Source: Draconibacterium halophilum (GTDB taxonomy: Bacteria > Bacteroidota > Bacteroidia > Bacteroidales > Prolixibacteraceae). From it: a stretch of 64,000 nt of DNA. The translations under genes were made by a program, and so were the position numbers. The notes beneath the pieces were generated by a model. That model was not told the origin of the DNA. It ran no database searches and saw only the letters and a list, made by a program, of their open reading frames with translations. The stretch spans positions 2,364,001 to 2,428,000 of the forward strand of contig NZ_CP048409.1 of NCBI RefSeq assembly GCF_010448835.1. The letters run 5' to 3'. Within the stretch, counting starts at the first letter, position 1. Each line of letters opens with the position of its first letter. Below, one piece after another: positions 61,815 through 64,000 of the stretch.

Positions 61815-63737
61815 TTATCGTTTTACTTCAACTTTTGCTCCGTCGATAATATCATCAACTACACCCGGATCGAGTAATGTTGATGTGTCGCCAAGGTTGG
61901 TAGCATCGCCTTCTCCGATTTTTCGCAGAATGCGCCGCATAATTTTTCCCGACCTTGTTTTTGGAAGGCCGCTAACAATTTGGATTTTATCAGGCTTTGC
62001 AATTGGCCCGATAAATTTAGTAACTGTCGCTTTTATTTCTGCTTCAATATTCTCCAACTCTGTATCGGTCATATCTTCGCAAATAACATAGGCGTAAATG
62101 CCGGCTCCTTTAATTGCGTGTGGATAACCAACTACGGCCGATTCAACAACTTTTGGGTGTTGGTTAATGGCATCTTCTACCTCGGCAGTACCAATCCGGT
62201 GACCAGATACATTAATTACATCATCAATACGGCCAATTATGCGGTAGTAACCCTCTTCATCACGCTTGGCGCCATCGCCGGTGAGGTAATAGCCGGGGAA
62301 AGATGCAAAGTAAGTTTGGTAGCATCTTTGATGATCGCCCCAGGTAGTGCGTAACATGCCGGGCCACGGGTGTTTCATGCACAGAATTCCTTCAACACTG
62401 TTGCCTTTTAATTCGTTTCCTTCATGATCGAGCAATACCGGCTGAACTCCCGGAAGCGGAAGTGTTGCCAGCGACGGTTTGGTAGGCGTGATTCCTGCCA
62501 GTGGAGTGATCATTATACCACCGGTTTCGGTTTGCCACCAGGTATCTACAATCGGACAACGTCCTTTTCCTACAAGGTCGTGATACCAGCGCCAGGCTTC
62601 TTCGTTGATGGGTTCACCAACAGTTCCAAGCACTTTTAACGAGCTCAGGTTATGTTTTGTCACCCATTCGTCTCCCTGTGCCACTAATGCTCTAATTGCA
62701 GTTGGTGCCGTATAAAACTGATTTACTTTGTATTTATCAACTATTTCCCAAAAACGGCCGGCATCGGGCCAGGTGGGAACTCCTTCGAACATAATAGAAG
62801 TGGCTCCGGTTAGCAGCGGGCCATAAACAATATACGAGTGCCCGGTTACCCAGCCAATATCGGCGGTACACCAGTAAACATCGCCATCGCTGTATTGGAA
62901 TACATTTTTAAAGGTGTATTCAGCGTAAACCATGTAGCCGGCAGTAGAATGCACAACTCCTTTTGGTTTTCCGGTTGAGCCTGAAGTGTAAAGGATAAAA
63001 AGTACATCCTCGGCATCCATGGCTTCTGCTTTATTTTCGCAATCAACATCAGCAATCAAATCGTGCCACCAAATGTCACGTCCTTCAAACCATTTTATGT
63101 CTTCCTCAGTACGTTTTAATACCACTGAAGTTTTTATTGACGGGGTCTTTTCTATTGCCTCGTCGACAATTCCTTTAAGAGGAATTGATTTAGTTCCCCG
63201 GAATCCTCCATCCGAAGTAATTACAACTTTAGCTTCCGCATCGTTAATACGATCGGCCAGTGCAGTAGCAGAGAATCCTGCAAATACAATGGAGTGTATG
63301 GCGCCAATTCGGGCACAGGCCAGCATGGCAATTGCCAGCTCCGGAACCATGGGCAAATACAGGGCAACACGGTCGCCTTTTTCAACTCCAATCTTTTTTA
63401 ATCCATTGGCAAATTGTTTTACTTTCTCGAACAATTCGCCATAGGTGAGTTTTATTTCCGGTTCTTTGGGGTCGTTGGGTTCCCAAATCAGCGCAACCTG
63501 GTCTTTTCGCATAAACATGTTGCGTTCAAAAATATTCTCGGTGATATTTAGTTTGCCATTGACAAACCAATTCACATCCGGAGCACCGTCTCCATCAAAT
63601 TTGTAATCGAGAACCTTATCCCATTTCTTTTGCCAGTAATGGCTTTCGGCTATTTTTCCCCAAAAATTATCAGGGTCAGCCACACTTTCCTTGTACTTTT
63701 GGAAGTACTCGGCTAGATTTGTGATTTTATTTTCCAT
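61815..63737 (-). CDS. acs: Acetyl-CoA synthetase (AMP-forming)
   Basis: 640 residues. N-terminal acetyl-CoA synthetase domain (FWGKIAESHYWQKKWDKVL), P-loop YTSGSTGKPKGVVHS, TWWQTETGG, YLTGDGAKRDEEGYY, and the A10 Lys K598 in PKTRSGKIMRR, equivalent to the lysine that Pat acetylates in Salmonella Acs (K609). It activates acetate via acetyl-AMP. Its regulators Pat-like and sirtuin are encoded a few kb away on the same strand. The leader 63738-64000 shows no clear promoter motif. Confidence 0.96.
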   Translation of the reverse strand: MENKITNLAEYFQKYKESVADPDNFWGKIAESHYWQKKWDKVLDYKFDGDGAPDVNWFVNGKLNITENIFERNMFMRKDQVALIWEPNDPKEPEIKLTYGELFEKVKQFANGLKKIGVEKGDRVALYLPMVPELAIAMLACARIGAIHSIVFAGFSATALADRINDAEAKVVITSDGGFRGTKSIPLKGIVDEAIEKTPSIKTSVVLKRTEEDIKWFEGRDIWWHDLIADVDCENKAEAMDAEDVLFILYTSGSTGKPKGVVHSTAGYMVYAEYTFKNVFQYSDGDVYWCTADIGWVTGHSYIVYGPLLTGATSIMFEGVPTWPDAGRFWEIVDKYKVNQFYTAPTAIRALVAQGDEWVTKHNLSSLKVLGTVGEPINEEAWRWYHDLVGKGRCPIVDTWWQTETGGIMITPLAGITPTKPSLATLPLPGVQPVLLDHEGNELKGNSVEGILCMKHPWPGMLRTTWGDHQRCYQTYFASFPGYYLTGDGAKRDEEGYYRIIGRIDDVINVSGHRIGTAEVEDAINQHPKVVESAVVGYPHAIKGAGIYAYVICEDMTDTELENIEAEIKATVTKFIGPIAKPDKIQIVSGLPKTRSGKIMRRILRKIGEGDATNLGDTSTLLDPGVVDDIIDGAKVEVKR

Positions 63738-64000
63738 CTCAGCTATCTATTGGTTAATTAAGAAAATGATTCGAGTAGAATAATGGCCCAGTAAAAAAAA
63801 TACCGGAGCCTTAAAAAATGCCGTTTGCACGGTATATTCCTATTGAAAATAAGTTTTGTTTTTTCCCTGAAAGATTTGCTTCGTGCGATGTGTCGAAGAA
63901 AATTAAGGATGTGGAGTACGGTAGTTTTGAATTCAAGTTGAACATGTATAAACAACTTAACATTACAGGTTTTGAATTTAGTATAAAATCTGTTTTGATG

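Noticed and set aside
63758..63955. 65-codon minus-strand frame upstream of acs
   Set aside because: Basic, low-information sequence with no motif; it lies in the acs leader.

Overview
The window looks like chromosomal DNA of a Bacteroidota bacterium, probably a marine or sediment relative of the Prolixibacteraceae/Marinilabiliales; this placement is an inference from gene content and style. The supporting signs are TAnnTTTG-type -7 promoter elements, little Shine-Dalgarno signal, a GntR regulator with a sugar-binding C-terminus, a PorT-like barrel, lipoproteins, GH29 fucosidase and sulfatase genes, and DUF6913-like and tricorn-like proteins. There is no phage, CRISPR array, rRNA operon or intact insertion sequence. 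The two window ends cut through other genes or their leaders.

Layout. 1-338 holds the start of a fatty acid-CoA ligase with an apparent frameshift. 480-6918 is a galactose locus: galM, a GntR-type regulator, then galK, galT and a sugar MFS carrier. A perfect 18-bp operator occurs before the regulator and, inverted, across the galK start site. 6998-8909 holds a MITE-like inverted-repeat element, a phosphatase, two identical tRNA-Asp genes and a GIY-YIG nuclease gene packed between duplicated tRNA-Asp 3' ends. 9026-12296 has a barrel protein, an AraC regulator and ilvC. 12525-12962 is a decayed sulfatase. 13197-16065 is a phenylalanine operon (pheA, flavodoxin, aminotransferase). 16165-18876 has a Crp-type regulator, an MscS/DUF432 pair and yccF.

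19102-23799 is yjbQ, a large AT-rich hybrid sensor kinase and a second, broken 3' end of yjbQ, so the kinase island is flanked by a duplication. 23878-34795 has a cupin, a fucosidase, a Rieske lipoprotein, an AddA-type helicase-nuclease and the ligA-dapA operon. 35244-39956 has topB and the UDP-xylose genes (ugd, uxs). 40248-42939 is a Cys-rich small protein followed by an OprC-like copper TonB receptor. 43042-56316 has two tricorn-like proteases flanking a lipid-activation cluster (CdsA-like, DGK1/phytol-kinase-like, reductase-like SDR, CDP-alcohol phosphotransferase) and an 84-bp tandem repeat. 56378-63737 groups a sirtuin, a Pat-like acyl-CoA synthetase/GNAT fusion, an OFA-type carrier and acs, which together resemble an acetate-activation module with its own lysine acetylation switch.

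The most unusual items are the GIY-YIG/tRNA-Asp cassette (8492-8909), the linked sirtuin-Pat-Acs set, the lipid-kinase/cytidylyltransferase/phosphotransferase cluster, the sensor-kinase island between yjbQ copies, and the copper receptor pair.
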